A DNA stretch of 64,000 nucleotides from DAIOEK01 sp964648485 (GCA_964648485.1 CAZYOF010000018.1:1-64000), one strand, 5' to 3'; shown: positions 19,385 to 28,089, counted from the first letter of the stretch. Translations and numbers: made by a program. Notes: generated by a model not told the origin, from the letters alone.

Positions 19385-20302
19385 ATGTTAATTGATCACA
19401 TCCAATTCCATCCAGAAATCCAGGAAGCATTAGTTGCAAAACAACCAATTGTAACGCTTGAATCCACAATTATTTCACATGGAATGCCTTATCCAACTAA
19501 TCTGGAAACTGCAAATCAGGTTGAGCAAATTGTTCGGAAAGCAGGCGCTATCCCTGCAACTATCGCAATCATTGATGGAGTAGTCAGAGTAGGACTTACT
19601 GATGAACAAATGAATTTCATGGCTATAAGTAAGGAAATAAATAAAGCCTGTGAACGTGATATTCCCTTCATTATAAGCAGGAAGTTGCATGCTGCGACCA
19701 CAGTAAGCGCTAGCCTGGCTATCACCCATTCTTCAAAAATCCATGTCTTTGCTACAGGTGGTTTAGGAGCTGTTGGCCCCGATGCTTACAAGACCTTTGA
19801 TATATCAGCAGACCTTCTTTCGCTTGGTAAGTACCCATGTATAACGGTATGCTCTGGAGCTAAAGCATTTATGGACATAGCAGGAACATTGGAGTACCTT
19901 GAAACTCAAGGTATACCTGTGGTCGTTTATAAATCCGACTATTTTCCATGGTTCTATTCAATTAGTAGTGGTTTAAAAGTAGATTGGAGCATGTCAAGCG
20001 AAAGTGAAATTGCAGAAGTATTTCTCACATGTCTCAGTATTGATCCGACAAAAGGATTGTTAGTTGCTGTTCCAATTCCAAAAGAAGATTCCATTTCGGA
20101 AGAAGATATTGTGATGGCCATTGATGAAGCTGTAAAAAAGGTAAAAACTATGTCAATTACAGGGAAAGCATATACGCCTGCTGTTCTTTCAATGATAAAA
20201 GAGATAACAGGTGGAAAAAGTCTAACCGCAAATGTTGCTCTCATTAAACACAACGCTGAGGTTGCGGCAAGAATTGCTGTTAACCTCATGAACATGCAAT
20301 AG
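19385..20302 (+). CDS. Pseudouridine-5'-phosphate glycosidase homologue (PsuG-like), divergent active site
   Basis: A 305-residue PsuG/IndA-family protein. It keeps TLESTIISHGMPYPTN (with the conserved Glu), RKLHAATTV, the Lys-bearing CSGAKAFMDIAGTLEYLETQG, and LTANVALIKHNA near the C-terminus. PsuG cleaves the C-C glycosidic bond of pseudouridine monophosphate to uracil and ribose-5-phosphate. Here the usual GGIGGVHRG loop reads GGLGAVGPD, so its conserved His and Arg are absent. The ATG at 19385 has AGGAGA upstream; a longer frame start inside the kinase gene is not credible. The substrate may therefore not be pseudouridine-5'-phosphate itself. Confidence 0.85.
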   Translation: MLIDHIQFHPEIQEALVAKQPIVTLESTIISHGMPYPTNLETANQVEQIVRKAGAIPATIAIIDGVVRVGLTDEQMNFMAISKEINKACERDIPFIISRKLHAATTVSASLAITHSSKIHVFATGGLGAVGPDAYKTFDISADLLSLGKYPCITVCSGAKAFMDIAGTLEYLETQGIPVVVYKSDYFPWFYSISSGLKVDWSMSSESEIAEVFLTCLSIDPTKGLLVAVPIPKEDSISEEDIVMAIDEAVKKVKTMSITGKAYTPAVLSMIKEITGGKSLTANVALIKHNAEVAARIAVNLMNMQ

Positions 20303-20545
20303 TATGTGACCATTGTCATTATCATAAAATTGCATGATGGTGGTGGACTAAAATGTTTCTAATTGCTTAATCATTTTTTTAGAAATGTAGACCATAAATT
20401 ACCTGACGCTTGAAGATGAGAATTTAATTCTGATGGAAAAGTAATGAGGTTATTTTTTTCTTCAATAATTTTCAAAAACATTAACCAGATGTTATTTTGA
20501 AATTGTAAAGATAATACCCAAAACAGGTAGGCTACCGAGGGAAAA

Positions 20546-21319
20546 ATGCTATTAGACGAAAAAATCATACTCATCACAGGTTCATCAGGAGGTATTGGAA
20601 TCTCAATTGCAAAAAACTTACTTAAGGAAGGGGCATATGTAATATTGTCAGATTATCGAACTGATTTTTTTGACAAATCAATTCCTGAATTAAAAAAAAT
20701 CAATGATCATTTCGATATTATCGAAATCGACGTAACATCCATTGAGAGTATCGAAAATGGTTTCAAATATATCGTTGAGCTCTATAGAAAAATTGATGTT
20801 GTGATAAATAATGCTGGTATCTGCAAAATTCGACCTGCTCTAGAGATTACACCTGATGAGTGGGACCAAGTATTGGACATCAATCTCAAGGGACTTTTCT
20901 TTTGCTCTCAAATAGCTGCAAAATATATGAGAAATATTGGAAAAGGATCAATCATCAATATCGCTTCTAATGCCGGAAAAACTGGTTTCTTGGATCAAGC
21001 TGATTACAATGCTGCAAAAGCAGGTGTAATAAATTTAACTCGGAATTTAGCTGAGGAATGGGCACAATATGGTATCAATGTAAATGCCGTATGTCCAGGT
21101 GCCGTGCGGACAAAAATGCTCACAGATATTGCAGAATTAATAGCCTCAAAATCTAACCAAGATCCTGAATTCTTACTTCAATCATTTGCTCCTCGACAAT
21201 TACGTAGATTAATTTTACCAGACGAAGTTGCCAAGGTGGTCGTTTTCTTGTCATCTGATAATGCCTCAATAATTCGGGGACAAGCGATAAATATAGACGG
21301 CGGAAGTACACCATATTGA
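20546..21319 (+). CDS. SDR-family oxidoreductase
   Basis: A 257-residue short-chain dehydrogenase with cofactor loop TGSSGGIGIS, NNAG, NIASNAGKTG, catalytic YNAAK and C-terminal NIDGGSTPY. It follows the PsuG-like gene after about 240 bases, in the same direction, and may have its own promoter. Its low similarity to the other SDR (9953-10720) argues against a recent duplication. The function is probably sugar or polyol oxidation in the same catabolic locus. An IS481-family element has inserted just after it. Confidence 0.88.
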   Translation: MLLDEKIILITGSSGGIGISIAKNLLKEGAYVILSDYRTDFFDKSIPELKKINDHFDIIEIDVTSIESIENGFKYIVELYRKIDVVINNAGICKIRPALEITPDEWDQVLDINLKGLFFCSQIAAKYMRNIGKGSIINIASNAGKTGFLDQADYNAAKAGVINLTRNLAEEWAQYGINVNAVCPGAVRTKMLTDIAELIASKSNQDPEFLLQSFAPRQLRRLILPDEVAKVVVFLSSDNASIIRGQAINIDGGSTPY

Positions 21320-21380
21320 TCTTCTTTTCTAAAACTGACTTCGTGACAACTTACTTATTGTTTGCAATTACTCATTTATT

Positions 21381-22465
21381 TGTATTACTAGGCTTCTTTC
21401 TTTGCGGATTTCTTTACAAACAATTGTACTGTATCCATAGGACGGCGGCCCAAGTTTCTGTAACCTTGGTGTGGTCGCTCTGTGTTGTAATGCTTTAACC
21501 ATTGATCTAGATCTGTTTGCAGAGCTTCCACAGATTCATAGAATTTGGTGCGGAAAGCTGTTCGGAAGAATTCATCCAGTACGGTTCTGTTAAATCGCTC
21601 CACAAATCCATTGGTTTGTGGTCTCCTCACCCTTGTTGTGCGATGCTCAATATCGTTTAGAGAAAGGTAAAGCTCATATGGATGAGTTTCCTTACCGCAG
21701 AATTCCCTGCCATTGTCTGTGATAATAGCCGTAACTTCAAGGCCAAGTTCCTCATAAAATGGCAATGCGTTGTTATGCAAGACTGCCACAGCGGCTTCTG
21801 GTTGTTTGGAAGTGTGCAGGAAGCCAAAAGCAAAACTGCCATAAGTATCTACAACGGCATGTAGATAGACTCTACCCACTCCCTTGAGAACTCCAACGTA
21901 AAAAGTGTCTTGTGAGAGTAATTCACCTGGTTTGCTGCTCTCAACATGCCTTTCCCTGAAGCAAGGGTTGGCTTTTTCAATCTGGGCTACCTGTTCTGCG
22001 CTTAGCTCTATGGCATGTTGTGCTGCTTTCTCCTCCAGTTTCAACAACCTTTCATAACGACTCGCCATACCATGCTTGATCAGGATGTTTTGAATCGTTG
22101 GAGAACTGATCGTGATCCCCTCAAGCTTGAGCATACTGCTCAACTTCACACACCCCCAGGTTGGGTGGTCCAAGCTGACAGCTAATAGTCGTTCTACCTC
22201 CTCTGGAGGAGTTGTGAATGGGTGTGTCTTATGGATTGGGGGAAGATCTTTCAATCCTTCAAGTCCATGCGTTTGAAACCGCCTCTTGTACTCATAAAAC
22301 TGTGTTCTAGAAACATCCTTGATCCTGCAGGCCTCACTTACGTTCCCTAATGTCTGTGCCAGTTCCAGAACACTTAACTTATGTCTTGCTACTTTCTCTT
22401 CAGCTATCATTGTTGCTCTCCTTTATCTTTTCTATTATAAGTTAGGAGAGAAACCTAGTAGTACA
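21381..22465 (-). mobile_element. Complete IS481-family insertion sequence (1,085 bp)
   Basis: The left end TGTATTACTAGGCTTCTTTC and the inverted right end TGTACTACTAGGTTTCTCTC match at 17 of 20 positions. Direct 7-bp copies of ATTTATT flank the element exactly (21374-21380 and 22466-22472), a target-site duplication. The single transposase gene fills the element, and its stop codon lies inside the left repeat. An intact duplication and intact gene suggest recent, possibly active transposition. Confidence 0.92.
21388..22410 (-). CDS. IS481-family transposase
   Basis: A 340-residue DDE transposase. An N-terminal helix-turn-helix (ACRIKDVSRTQFYEYKRRF) is followed by an rve/integrase core: first Asp in SQDTFYVG, second in ITDNGREF, and the Glu in NGFVERFNRTVLDEFF. 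The C-terminal HYNTERPHQGYRNLGRRPMD is typical of IS481. GGAGAG precedes the ATG. The frame is intact from end to end, so the enzyme should be functional. Confidence 0.95.
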   Translation of the reverse strand: MIAEEKVARHKLSVLELAQTLGNVSEACRIKDVSRTQFYEYKRRFQTHGLEGLKDLPPIHKTHPFTTPPEEVERLLAVSLDHPTWGCVKLSSMLKLEGITISSPTIQNILIKHGMASRYERLLKLEEKAAQHAIELSAEQVAQIEKANPCFRERHVESSKPGELLSQDTFYVGVLKGVGRVYLHAVVDTYGSFAFGFLHTSKQPEAAVAVLHNNALPFYEELGLEVTAIITDNGREFCGKETHPYELYLSLNDIEHRTTRVRRPQTNGFVERFNRTVLDEFFRTAFRTKFYESVEALQTDLDQWLKHYNTERPHQGYRNLGRRPMDTVQLFVKKSAKKEA

Positions 22466-22563
22466 ATTTATTCAATACAACTACCATTTATCCTTTTCGG
22501 AAGATGAAGCCATTTACCCTCCATCATAAATTGCATTAAAACACACCAATAAGTTTAGGTGTT

Positions 22564-22869
22564 CTAAAAACCCACCTCCCCAACATCTATCTGATATTGT
22601 CTAGCCTCTTTATTAAAGAATATATCAATCTTATTGATACCGAATCCGCCAATATCATCAATCTTCTCTTTACAATTACCCGTGACAAGCCCTTCACAGT
22701 AGCTTTCTAAATCATTTTCTGTTAGCTCATACTCCAAGTACCAACGCTTCAGTTCTACGTCACCAAAGCAATTCAGATAATTCCACCCCGGTTTTACCTC
22801 AATTTTCCTTGCTTGGTCTTCATATAAGTAAATCAAGATTAAAAGTTCATGTTTAGTTTCATCATTCAT
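22564..22869 (-). CDS. Hypothetical protein (101 aa)
   Basis: I do not recognise this acidic protein. It starts MNDETKHELLILIYLYEDQ and has no membrane segment, metal motif or known fold that I can see. GGAGAGG lies about 11 nt before the ATG, supporting translation. It is the first gene beyond the IS element and is followed by AT-rich, gene-poor DNA, which suits mobile-element cargo. Confidence 0.6.
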   Translation of the reverse strand: MNDETKHELLILIYLYEDQARKIEVKPGWNYLNCFGDVELKRWYLEYELTENDLESYCEGLVTGNCKEKIDDIGGFGINKIDIFFNKEARQYQIDVGEVGF

Positions 22870-23121
22870 AATGCATATCCTCTCCTTAAGAGAATAGCAA
22901 TTAATAATTATTTAAATTTTTGAATGCAGCATATACTAAAAAGTTTATCGGTCTAATACACACACGCGAAAATTTATTCTGCAAGTAGATCTAAACCCAC
23001 ATCAGTACAAAAAAATCAAATTCACCATTTCGTAACCTAGATTCACATAATTGTTCATATTGAAAAATGTGTAAATTGATAACCTATCGCGTCATCAATA
23101 AGTAGGAATTTTTAATTTCTA
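22870..23121. other. AT-rich intergenic region
   Basis: A gap between two divergent hypothetical genes. Apart from the ribosome site of the minus gene and the palindrome that follows, I see no feature in it. Confidence 0.4.
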
Positions 23122-23143
23122 TAATTACACCTGTGTGTAATTA
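23122..23143. promoter_or_regulatory. Perfect inverted repeat overlapping a -10-like box
   Basis: TAATTACAC and GTGTAATTA form perfect 9-bp arms around CTGT. The left arm overlaps TATAAT at 23120-23125, about 60 bp before the small gene at 23184. This geometry fits a repressor operator covering a promoter. No matching -35 hexamer is obvious. Confidence 0.5.
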
Positions 23144-23183
23144 CAGTCTAACCATACAAATGAATGAAAGGGTTTGAATCAAA

Positions 23184-23540
23184 ATGAGGAAGAGCAAAAT
23201 TAGTAAAAAACCATCACTTATACACAACAGTTCATTTATTTCAACAGATATTTCAATTTCTGCAGTAAATTTAAAAGGTCGTGGTAGAGATGGGTTTATG
23301 GCACTTATTACCGGTTTTAATGGAAAAGACTTTCGTCGTAGAGTTTTAAAAAGTGTCTTTCTAAGAGATGGTGAGTTCCGAATGCATGTTATGAAAGGAT
23401 TTGGTTTATATGAGGTTCGCAGCTTATGTAACTCACCTTATGGAAGTAAAGATTGGAATGGCTATTATATTGTGCATCAGGATGGTATCACAAGAATATC
23501 AAAAAATGATGCGGTTAAATTAGCCATGAAAATGGAATAA
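23184..23540 (+). CDS. Hypothetical basic protein (118 aa)
   Basis: No family recognised. The N-terminal 20 residues are Lys/Ser-rich (MRKSKISKKPSLIHNSS). The centre has GRGRDGFMALITGFNGKDFRRRVL, and the C-terminus DWNGYYIVHQDGITRISK looks like a small beta-rich fold. GAAAGGG precedes the ATG. It lies between an operator-like palindrome upstream and a strong hairpin directly downstream, forming a neat one-gene transcription unit, which supports it being real. Confidence 0.6.
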   Translation: MRKSKISKKPSLIHNSSFISTDISISAVNLKGRGRDGFMALITGFNGKDFRRRVLKSVFLRDGEFRMHVMKGFGLYEVRSLCNSPYGSKDWNGYYIVHQDGITRISKNDAVKLAMKME

Positions 23541-23557
23541 TTCCTTCATACCCTTAC

Positions 23558-23609
23558 GATGATGAGCTGGCAATATATCTCACGTTTTGAGATTTGCCAG
23601 TTCGTCATC
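23558..23609 (+). terminator. Long stem-loop after the 118-aa gene
   Basis: GATGATGAGCTGGCAA and the opposing TTGCCAGTTCGTCATC pair over about 14 of 16 positions, with a further TCTCA/TGAGA step near the loop. It starts 17 nt after the stop codon. The T-tract is weak (ATATTTGTTT), so it could act as a terminator or mRNA-protecting structure. Confidence 0.55.
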
Positions 23610-23936
23610 CTGGATATATTTGTTTATCAGACATTGGATAGAATTTCTGTCATAGAATAATCTCACTGGTCAGAGAGAAGAAAAAAATTACAAACTCCTG
23701 TGGTGAATTACATAACAGATGATTTTTTAAAAAATATTGATTTAGATTTTCAATTTTAAAAGAATTGCCACTCTATTCGAATTTCTCCGAACAAATGGGG
23801 CAATTCTTTTCAATAAATCATAAGGCTTTAGTATTATTTACTTCGGAAAGATATATCCATTTCGTCATAACATGGAAATTCTTCTGGAATACTCTGAACT
23901 TGTTCAGTATTCTAATCTATGGATTTTATTTCATCT
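23610..23936. other. Gene-poor AT-rich stretch
   Basis: About 330 bases without a convincing gene. A short plus frame near 23765 overlaps the following minus gene and has no ribosome site or recognisable protein. I see nothing else. Confidence 0.4.
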
Positions 23937-24365
23937 TTAACCGCCTTCACCTTCACCAAAGAACTTTCCTGCGACTACGTCAATTGAATTTGTTTTTTCA
24001 TTCCAATGAGTAACATAAAATTTGGATTCTGGTTCTATTAATGATGTTAACCATTCAAGAAATTGTTGTAGTTCTTCAGCTGACATCTGATGGTCGAATT
24101 TCGACCATATTAGAAACTCATTGTCTTCTATTGCATATGCCCCAAATCCACTGCTTGAATGCCTTCGAGAAATTAGTTCTCCATCTTTACGCATTCTATT
24201 AAGGAAGTCGTCTTTACGCTTTCTATCATTCAAAGGAGGACATCCCTCCATGTACCCGCACCTGCTACAGTAGAAAACATATTCATCTGTACCAGTTAAG
24301 ACCTCAATATCAGCCCTCTCGTATCCACACCGCGCACAATTTGTTTCTAAACTAATTGTTCCCAT
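23937..24365 (-). CDS. Hypothetical zinc-ribbon protein (142 aa)
   Basis: Two Cys pairs, CARCGYE and CSRCGYMEGCP, within the first 45 residues form a likely zinc ribbon. The rest is a mixed alpha/beta region ending in VAGKFFGEGEGG. TAGGAGA precedes the ATG. The function is unknown; DNA or protein binding is possible. It sits downstream of the solitary methyltransferase on the same strand with 129 bases between them. Confidence 0.6.
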   Translation of the reverse strand: MGTISLETNCARCGYERADIEVLTGTDEYVFYCSRCGYMEGCPPLNDRKRKDDFLNRMRKDGELISRRHSSSGFGAYAIEDNEFLIWSKFDHQMSAEELQQFLEWLTSLIEPESKFYVTHWNEKTNSIDVVAGKFFGEGEGG

Positions 24366-24494
24366 GTTTTTTTCTCCTAAAGTGATTTTTGTTTCAATTT
24401 ATCAGACGAAACCGGTCAGCAATTTGCACTTTTTCCAATATCTTTATTGGTTTCGATGCAATTGGAGCCATCTGATGAATTGAAGAACTGAAAA

Positions 24495-25277
24495 CTAAAT
24501 AATGAGATTTGCCAGCCGCTTTTGAATCAAATCGCAGTAAACTGGGTCAATTTCAGCCGATATGAAATTCCTATCATTCTTTCGGCAAACCTCTAATTCA
24601 GCTCCACTTCCCCCAAAAGGAATCAATACTAAATCTCCCGGGTTCGTACAGCTTTTAATTAATCGCTCGCTTAATTCCTGTGGTATCTGACAGGCGTGGA
24701 TGGTTTTTTCTTTTGAGACATTCTTTACAAGGTCTACATATTGCCAGCTATATGGCATTCTGCCAGACGAACCATTTTCTATTCGCTTTTGAATTCTTTT
24801 ATCATTCAAGTTTTGGTATGGTAGGGCAACATTGTCCTTGTAAAATCTGTTATCTTTTGATTTTCTCCCATGAAGTATTGAACGATGTGCATTTGTAAAC
24901 TTCTTCGGCGAATGACCAATATTACAGTTGTATACCCAGACATAATCTACTACTTCAAAACAGACTTCGTCCAAGTAATTGACCCGTAAATATGAATTTT
25001 GTTTGGGGTAATTAATGAGGAATAGGTTACCATCTGGTTTCAATACCCTTACGAGTTCTTTTGTTAATCCAATGTACCAGTCAATATACTTGTTAAATTC
25101 CACTGTATAGTTATTGCCGTTGTAACGAATATTGACATTGTAGTCTGGGTCAGAGAATACCATATCGACACATCCATCAGGTATTTCTTTCAACAGCTCC
25201 ATCACGTCCCCGTGATATAGTGAGTTTTTCAAGTGTTCAAATGATTTATTGGATTGGGGGGTTATTTGGTTATCCAT
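24495..25277 (-). CDS. Solitary DNA methyltransferase (N6-adenine/N4-cytosine, beta-class order)
   Basis: A 260-residue enzyme. The catalytic motif IV occurs early as FSDPDYNVNIRY (about residue 38), and the AdoMet-binding motif I occurs late as GDLVLIPFGGSGAELEVC with SAEIDPVYCDLIQKRL. This order is beta-class. The catalytic tetrapeptide DPDY departs from the usual DPPY/SPPW. No restriction endonuclease is adjacent, so it is an orphan methylase of the kind carried by phages and mobile elements, often for self-protection. AAGGAG precedes the ATG. Confidence 0.88.
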   Translation of the reverse strand: MDNQITPQSNKSFEHLKNSLYHGDVMELLKEIPDGCVDMVFSDPDYNVNIRYNGNNYTVEFNKYIDWYIGLTKELVRVLKPDGNLFLINYPKQNSYLRVNYLDEVCFEVVDYVWVYNCNIGHSPKKFTNAHRSILHGRKSKDNRFYKDNVALPYQNLNDKRIQKRIENGSSGRMPYSWQYVDLVKNVSKEKTIHACQIPQELSERLIKSCTNPGDLVLIPFGGSGAELEVCRKNDRNFISAEIDPVYCDLIQKRLANLII

Positions 25278-25964
25278 GACAAATCTCCTTATGGAGATCA
25301 GATGAAATGGATATCCGTTTTACAAAAAATGATATTTTATTTTCAGACCATATGTTTTTTTGTAAGAAATGGTAAATTTTGATTTTTGAGAAAAACCAAA
25401 AAATACTCGCAAAATATATGGATTGTGAAATTTATTGAATTTCGAATTATCCTGGAGAGGAATAATTCATGAGGGGAGATAAAGAGGCAAACTACTTGCT
25501 TTTGTAAATAAAAAAGCTAACAGGATATCAGAAAAAAATATAATTGTTGTTTTGATGATAAAAAAAAGAACATTATTCAAATGATCTGACAGAACACATT
25601 TACCGATAACGATCCACTAAAGCAGAAATATAGCTATTTATCCCAATTGCAAATCACTTCAATACTATGGCTTCAACATAATACAAATCACCCAAATTTC
25701 TATTATTTTTTGATAATTCCCAAAGGAAATCAAAACAACAGCTCACCTTCTTTATTTAATGGATCTTTACTGGTAGAAAATCTAATCCCTATCTCTTAAT
25801 TTCTTCATACCCAATAATCTCCACAACAAATTTTTGTTTCTTTGAATTCTTAACATTACATACAATTTTTCGATTTTTTCGATCTCAATATATGATTTTG
25901 CAAAAATTGTAAATTCAGATAGATCCTCGTCTACCTAATAAATCAAATTAGATGAGGTATAAAA
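25278..25964. other. Non-coding AT-rich region
   Basis: Nearly 690 bases with no open frame of note. It should hold the divergent promoters of the methyltransferase and the HNH gene. I see no repeat array or tRNA. Confidence 0.5.
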
Positions 25965-26545
25965 ATGTTTAAAGGAATATCCACACGTACCAGAGGTTAT
26001 GTATACTTTTTTTTCGATGATGAAGATGAGGATTTGGTAGATAGTTATCAATGGTCGATTACGGAAAAAAAAAACAAATAATTAGTTCTATCAATGGACA
26101 GGTAATCTCATTACCCCGTTTGTTACTAAATTACCACGGTGACTTACAAATCGACCATATTGATAGAAATCGCTTAAACAATCACAAATATAACCTCCGA
26201 TTGGCAACTCCCGCTCAAAACCTTCAGAACCGTGATAAGTTTAAGACTTATGGCCAGCGAATTACAACAAGTAAATACAAAGGTGTGACTTACCTTTGGA
26301 ATAACAAGTGTTGGAAAAGTCAAATGGGTTATCAAGGCAATGTTATATATTTAGGCTGTTATAGAACAGAAATTGAAGCAGCCATTGTTTACAACATATA
26401 TGCAAGCAAGTATTTTGGTGAATTTGCCAAGTTAAACGAATTACCAGAAGTAATCACACCTGATTTGCTAAATACAATCCATTTAGAGAACCTGCATAGA
26501 CTAATAGAGGTTTTTGCCCAAAGAATTATTAGGTTTGATTTCTAA
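25965..26545 (+). pseudogene. HNH endonuclease with AP2 domain, interrupted by a frameshift in an A10 run
   Basis: From the ATG at 25965 (GAGG upstream) the frame reads MFKGISTRTRGYVYFFFDDED and DSYQWSITEKK, the start of an HNH/AP2 homing-type endonuclease. It then stops at 26081. The next frame continues the family directly: ISLPRLLLNYHGDLQIDHIDRNRLNNHKYNLRLATPAQNLQNRD (HNH), then SKYKGVTYLWNNKCWKSQ and AAIVYNIYASKYFGEFAKLN (AP2). The junction is ten A residues at 26065-26074; one extra A would restore the full protein of about 193 residues. It is either an inactivating deletion, a sequencing error, or a gene expressed by slippage. Confidence 0.75.
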
Positions 26546-26594
26546 TCGGTCCATGATTATAAGAGATTAATTGAAAATCTCATTATTAATATTA

Positions 26595-26633
26595 TTAGCC
26601 CCGCTCCATATTCAATATACGATGCGGGGCTAA
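26595..26633. terminator. Bidirectional stem-loop between convergent genes
   Basis: TTAGCCCCGC and GCGGGGCTAA are perfect 10-bp arms around a 19-nt loop that itself holds ATATT/AATAT. It sits between the HNH gene and the convergent gene at 26687. No strong T-run follows on either side, so efficiency is uncertain. Confidence 0.6.
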
Positions 26634-26686
26634 CCTTCACAATAGAAAATTGAGGTCTATTGTACTTTTTCCTCGTGTATTACTAA

Positions 26687-27424
26687 TCAGCAAGTCATCT
26701 TTGATAAATCTGTTTCCCACAAACATACTGCAACTTTTAATAACGGAAGCTGAGGAAGACCAGTTGGATAAAATATCACCTGATATGGGTGTTTATACCA
26801 TGATGCACTTCCATCGCAATCTGTTCTTACGTCGATGATTTTTTCCTTATCAGAATCAAACAGTATTAAGAGACCTAAAAACCTATATGGGTCGCGTGAA
26901 CTTATCTTTTGAGATGAATTTTGAATCCCTTTTCCAATGCAAGCGAATTTTGTATCGATTTGAGTCGTAATTGTCTCATAATCATCAAAATCAGGAACAT
27001 CCTCAGGATTAATATCAATCTCATCCCCAAAATCTAATTCCTGCGGTGTTTCGCCCATTTCTGCTTCATCGGAATCACTCTCTGGTGGAGAATTATCAAA
27101 ATCATCCACGAATAAGTAATCATCTGTATCATCTGGAATTACAAAGTCGCATTTCATGGTCAGCGTGGGTCTTACATATAGGTTAATTATGCTAAATTGC
27201 CTAGAGCTACCTACGAAGGCTAAATCTGGTAAATCCTCCTTGTTTAGCCAATCCCAATCATACGTAAAGGTCGAAATAATTGGCCGGCAACCAATTTTCC
27301 ATGAAAATTTACTATTAACATTATTATTATCGCCATCAATAGTTATCAAAAAATGTGGGCTACAAAAATTTCCGAGAAATGGTTCGATACTTGATAAAGG
27401 TTTAAACTCAGATGTTAAGTACAT
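26687..27424 (-). CDS. Hypothetical protein with acidic central region (245 aa)
   Basis: I do not recognise the family. It has no signal peptide. An unusually acidic stretch at about residues 100-160 (PDDTDDYLFVDDFDN, SDSDEAEMGETPQ) is flanked by beta-rich segments (FLITIDGDNN, RFLGLLILFDSDKEKIID). The ATG at 27424 is preceded by AGGAGA; the alternative start 27 nt upstream is not. Acidic proteins on mobile elements are sometimes DNA mimics, but nothing here proves that. Confidence 0.55.
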   Translation of the reverse strand: MYLTSEFKPLSSIEPFLGNFCSPHFLITIDGDNNNVNSKFSWKIGCRPIISTFTYDWDWLNKEDLPDLAFVGSSRQFSIINLYVRPTLTMKCDFVIPDDTDDYLFVDDFDNSPPESDSDEAEMGETPQELDFGDEIDINPEDVPDFDDYETITTQIDTKFACIGKGIQNSSQKISSRDPYRFLGLLILFDSDKEKIIDVRTDCDGSASWYKHPYQVIFYPTGLPQLPLLKVAVCLWETDLSKMTC

Positions 27425-27451
27425 TATTTTTTCTCCTATTAATATTTGCAT

Positions 27452-28049
27452 TAACTTTGTTTTGAAATTTTGACACTTTTCTTATCACCAATATTGAAGT
27501 TCATCAATTAATTAGCTCATTTTTTACCCTCCCCGAGGGTGTCATCCATCGAATTGTGCTGAATACCCATAATTGTTTTTCCAGAGTGGAGATGTACTAA
27601 ATTCAGGAGTTCTTTAGTTTTCATATTTATATAGTAGCAAATAAATTATTTTTAATTAGTGTGCAAATATAAACCAAAATATCCAAAATTTCAGAGAGAA
27701 TTTAGCAGTTAATTAATAAATAATCGTCCAAATATGGTATTTTTATGCATTTTCTTGAAAATTCACGCATAAATACATCAAATAATTACACTCCTGGCTT
27801 TCCTCCCCTTCCAAATTCGTTGATATTTTGCAAAATGTACTGCAAAATCAGAAATAATAATAAAAATAAATATTTAGAAAACAAGTCCATTGGATTTTGG
27901 ATCTAGAAATTGGTTTCAGTATGTGATCTAACTAAATGGTGATTTTGAAAGAATAACCTTATCAAACTATTCTGTGACTTCAATCGCCACTGATTAAAGA
28001 GTAATTTTTTTAATCCGGTAAGAGTTTATCTAAAAATGAAAAAGCAGAT
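27452..28049. other. Non-coding region upstream of the replication gene
   Basis: About 600 bases, strongly AT-rich. It has a short hairpin ACCCTC-CCC-GAGGGT near 27528-27542 without a terminator tail. A region like this in front of a replication initiator could hold an origin, but I could not find iterons by eye. Confidence 0.4.
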
Positions 28050-28089
28050 CCATTCTCGTCTGGTATCCAAAGGATACAGAAGCGAATGG
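28050..28089 (+). promoter_or_regulatory. Stem-loop covering the ribosome site and start codon of the primase gene
   Basis: CCATTC pairs with GAATGG at the base, and GTATCC pairs with GGATAC around AAA at the top, with a mismatched middle. The AAAGGA ribosome site falls in the loop and top stem, and the ATG at 28086 falls in the lower stem. Translation initiation could therefore be controlled by folding or by autoregulation (inferred). Confidence 0.5.

Noticed and set aside
27525..27545. Hairpin ACCCTC-CCC-GAGGGT as a terminator
   Set aside because: No T-run follows on either strand; the A/T run is on the wrong side.
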